Origin: Thermoplasmata archaeon
Lineage (GTDB): Archaea; Thermoplasmatota; Thermoplasmata; Thermoplasmatales; B87-G9
DNA: 7,519 nucleotides
Direction: 5' to 3'
Assembly (NCBI GenBank): GCA_003649695.1
Contig: QMSR01000041.1
Coordinates: 1-7,519 of the forward strand
Position numbers and translations under genes: made by a program. Shown piece after piece: positions 5,755-7,519 of this stretch; positions within the stretch are counted from its first letter, which is position 1, and each line of letters begins with the position of its first letter. The notes below the pieces were generated by a model. That model did no database searches. It saw only the letters and a list, made by a program, of their open reading frames with translations, and was not told the origin of the DNA.

Positions 5755-6353
5755 GGATCCTCGCGCTAGTCTCGGGTGGCATGGACTCCCCGGTGGCCGC
5801 CCTCATCCTCAGGAGGGAAGGGCATGAGGTGGATCTACTCCACTTCCTGGGGCACGGCCCACCTCCCCTCTACCTCAAGGACCTGCTCGGCGGTGCGAGG
5901 ATGTACGCCATCCCTCACTCGTCCTACATGGAGGACGTTGTCTCCAAGCTCAGGGCGCATGGGAGAACTGAGTGGACTTGCGTCTTGTGCAAATACTTCA
6001 TGCTCAGGATAGCGGAGACCCTGGCGCTGAGGGAGGGATACGAGGCCCTCGCAACCGGAGACTCCCTCGGGCAGGTTGCCTCCCAGACTCTGAAGAACCT
6101 GGTTCAGGCGAGCAGGGGATTGAGGCTTCCCGTACTGCGCCCCTTGCTCGGGATGGACAAGGCGGACATCGAGAGGCTCGCCAGGGGGTGGTCGATCATG
6201 GAGAGGTACCTGGCGGAGGAACACCCGCCCTGCCCCTACCTGCCAAAGGCCGTGGTCACGAGGGCCAGCGACAGGGCCATGGACAGGGTACTGTCCTTAT
6301 ATGATGGGTCGGAATTGATTCGGAAAGCCCTCACGTCGGTGAGAACGCTATGA
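5751..6353 (+). CDS. ThiI-type PP-loop sulfur-transfer enzyme lacking the THUMP domain
   Basis: A 200-residue ATP pyrophosphatase of the PP-loop superfamily. It has the PP-loop SGGMDSPVAA (8-17) and the ThiI signature ATGDSLGQVASQTLKNL (101-117), followed by PVLRPLLGMDKADI (127-140). ThiI adenylates U8 of tRNA and inserts sulfur to make 4-thiouridine; bacterial forms also serve thiamine synthesis. Here the N-terminal ferredoxin-like and THUMP tRNA-binding domains are missing, as is a rhodanese domain, so the protein is about half the size of a full ThiI. A CxxC pair (C77, C80) and a third cysteine (C161, in EHPPCPYLP) are present; methanogen ThiI also depends on a CxxC motif and may use an Fe-S cluster. 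The ATG overlaps the mobB stop, and this is the true N-terminus because the first strand precedes the PP-loop by seven residues. The substrate may be tRNA with a separate binding partner, or something else. Confidence 0.85.
   Translation: MRILALVSGGMDSPVAALILRREGHEVDLLHFLGHGPPPLYLKDLLGGARMYAIPHSSYMEDVVSKLRAHGRTEWTCVLCKYFMLRIAETLALREGYEALATGDSLGQVASQTLKNLVQASRGLRLPVLRPLLGMDKADIERLARGWSIMERYLAEEHPPCPYLPKAVVTRASDRAMDRVLSLYDGSELIRKALTSVRTL
6296..6302 (+). promoter_or_regulatory. Possible internal TATA box upstream of the PLD gene
   Basis: CTTATAT occurs in the last codons of the ThiI-like gene, 50 bases before the ATG at 6350, and would give a leader of roughly 25 bases. A GGTGAG ribosome-binding-like sequence (6338-6343) then lies 6 bases before the ATG. 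Together they could provide extra, separate expression of the PLD gene, although co-transcription with thiI is equally possible. This rests on motif and spacing only. Confidence 0.3.
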
Positions 6354-7519
6354 GTAGGCTGGTGAAGCGCGTGCTTACGATTGCTCTCGTGCTGGCCTCG
6401 GTAGTCGCGGCACTTTACATGAACACACCCAGGAGCCCCCCGCTCAGGCCGACCATCGGCGACCTCTACTTGGTCCCGAATAGGGCGTATCTCCCCATAG
6501 CCCTCTCGCTCATTGAGAACGCCACCAAGAGCATCCACTGCGTCTACATGTACATGAGGGACGACGGGGACGCGTCCCGCCTGGTAGACGCCCTCATAGA
6601 GGCCAGGGAGAGGGGTATCTCCGTATCCGTGGTCCTGGAGGGTGATCTCTCGGAGGAGTCCTCCTCAGCCTATTCGAGGCTCAAGGCTGCTGGGGTCTCC
6701 GTCCGTTACGACGGCGGAGGCTTCGTGCACGCCAAGTTCATGATTGTGGACGGGAGGATCCTGCTCATAGGCAGCCACAACATCTCCCCGTATGCCCTGG
6801 CCCTCAACAACGAACTGAGCATCTTGGTGGAGAACGAAAGCGTAGCATCCGTGATGGAGGGGGTGTTCGCAGACCTGTGGGAGGACGGGGTTTTGGACGC
6901 GGACCACACCTCGTACCTCGGCAGCGTCATGGTCGTCCAGGGGGTGGACCTTCCTAAGGTCCTGCTGAATGCGATCCGGGACGCCCGCAGCAACATATCC
7001 ATGATGTACTATACTTTCAAGTACTACGGCGACTTCCCGCCGACCGATTCCATGGTGGAGGAGCTCATCAACGCCTCCGCCGCAGGGCTGGATGTCAGGG
7101 TGTACCTCGATGGGAGGAGGACGAACTCCAGGACCGCGGAGGTCCTGAGAGGAGGTAACGTAAGCGTTAGGGAGTCCCAGCAGGTGATCACGCACACGAA
7201 GCTGGCCATCGTGGACGGGCGCACGGTCTTCGTGGGGGACACGAATCTTGCGAAGAGCTACTTTTACGACGACACAGTTAGCTTTACCTTGGTTGTCAAC
7301 GACACCCGCCTCGCGCAGCAGGCTCAGGCATACTTCAACCAGATATGGGTTAACGGAAAGCTCCTCGGCTTCCCGGCCTACGCCATCTTGGGGAAGAAAA
7401 ACCTCCTCCTGGTGAACGCGGGTAGCGTCACGATTGACGTGACCGTCGTGATATCCGTGGACGGCAACGAGACCGTCAAGGAGATCACTCTCCCGCCCGG
7501 AAGGCCCGTTGTGGAGGTC
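6350..7519 (+). CDS. Membrane-anchored phospholipase-D-family protein with two HKD motifs (3' end cut)
   Basis: The ATG at 6350 overlaps the preceding stop in ATGA and opens a frame of 390 codons that is still open at the window edge. Residues 1-4 are short and basic, and 5-23 are a hydrophobic helix, so the protein is an exported or N-terminally anchored enzyme with its body outside the membrane. Two phospholipase D modules follow: H127-x-K129-x4-D134 (HAKFMIVDG) and H282-x-K284-x4-D289 (HTKLAIVDG), each followed by a GSHN- or GDTN-type motif. Two HKD motifs in one chain form a complete active site with a phospho-histidine intermediate. Family members act on phospholipids, cardiolipin or nucleic acid; the compact modules resemble the Nuc/cardiolipin-synthase-like group. 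From about residue 350 a beta-rich, hydrophobic C-terminal region begins that is not part of the PLD fold. Its end and the true substrate are unknown. Confidence 0.85.
   Translation, partial: MSRLVKRVLTIALVLASVVAALYMNTPRSPPLRPTIGDLYLVPNRAYLPIALSLIENATKSIHCVYMYMRDDGDASRLVDALIEARERGISVSVVLEGDLSEESSSAYSRLKAAGVSVRYDGGGFVHAKFMIVDGRILLIGSHNISPYALALNNELSILVENESVASVMEGVFADLWEDGVLDADHTSYLGSVMVVQGVDLPKVLLNAIRDARSNISMMYYTFKYYGDFPPTDSMVEELINASAAGLDVRVYLDGRRTNSRTAEVLRGGNVSVRESQQVITHTKLAIVDGRTVFVGDTNLAKSYFYDDTVSFTLVVNDTRLAQQAQAYFNQIWVNGKLLGFPAYAILGKKNLLLVNAGSVTIDVTVVISVDGNETVKEITLPPGRPVVEV

Overview
The window looks archaeal. It encodes a membrane-anchored LonB-type protease, two KEOPS subunits (Cgi121 and a Pcc1-like domain), a prefoldin beta subunit, a TIP49/RuvB-like ATPase and a MobB-like protein with a 4Fe-4S module. 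Several genes have an AT-rich TATA-like box 28-30 bases before the start codon, as in leaderless archaeal transcripts. DNA is GC-rich by eye, AGG is the dominant Arg codon, and genes are packed with 4-base start/stop overlaps. TIP49 plus this gene set fits a thermophilic archaeon, perhaps of the TACK group, but I cannot name the lineage from this window.

Layout: bases 1-207 hold the N-terminal 69 codons of a TIP49/RuvBL homologue on the minus strand, cut by the window edge just inside its Walker A motif. It is divergent from everything else. A 76-base intergenic region follows, then a plus-strand array: metallo-beta-lactamase-fold hydrolase (UPF0173), lonB, cgi121, a 79-residue Cys-rich protein, pcc1, pfdB, a DHH/DHHA1 phosphoesterase, a second likely transcription start, mobB-FeS, a ThiI-type PP-loop protein without THUMP domain, and a membrane-anchored phospholipase-D-type protein running off the right edge. 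No stretch over 300 bases lacks a gene. I see no tRNA, rRNA, CRISPR array or mobile element.

Functionally, the first group joins protein quality control (Lon, prefoldin) to the tRNA t6A machinery (KEOPS). The second pairs a pterin-cofactor P-loop protein carrying an Fe-S module with a sulfur-transfer PP-loop enzyme.

The strangest part is 3551-5041. The Pcc1 reading frame has no stop codon and continues in frame through a Gly/Glu/Ala-rich stretch into the DHH phosphoesterase, while a convincing prefoldin beta gene (3771-4130, with its own strong ribosome binding site) lies wholly inside it in another frame. The DHH part has no ATG, GTG or TTG start of its own ahead of its first catalytic motif. 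Either this is a real Pcc1-DHH fusion with a nested gene, or the DHH module starts by non-canonical initiation or frameshifting, or the sequence has errors.
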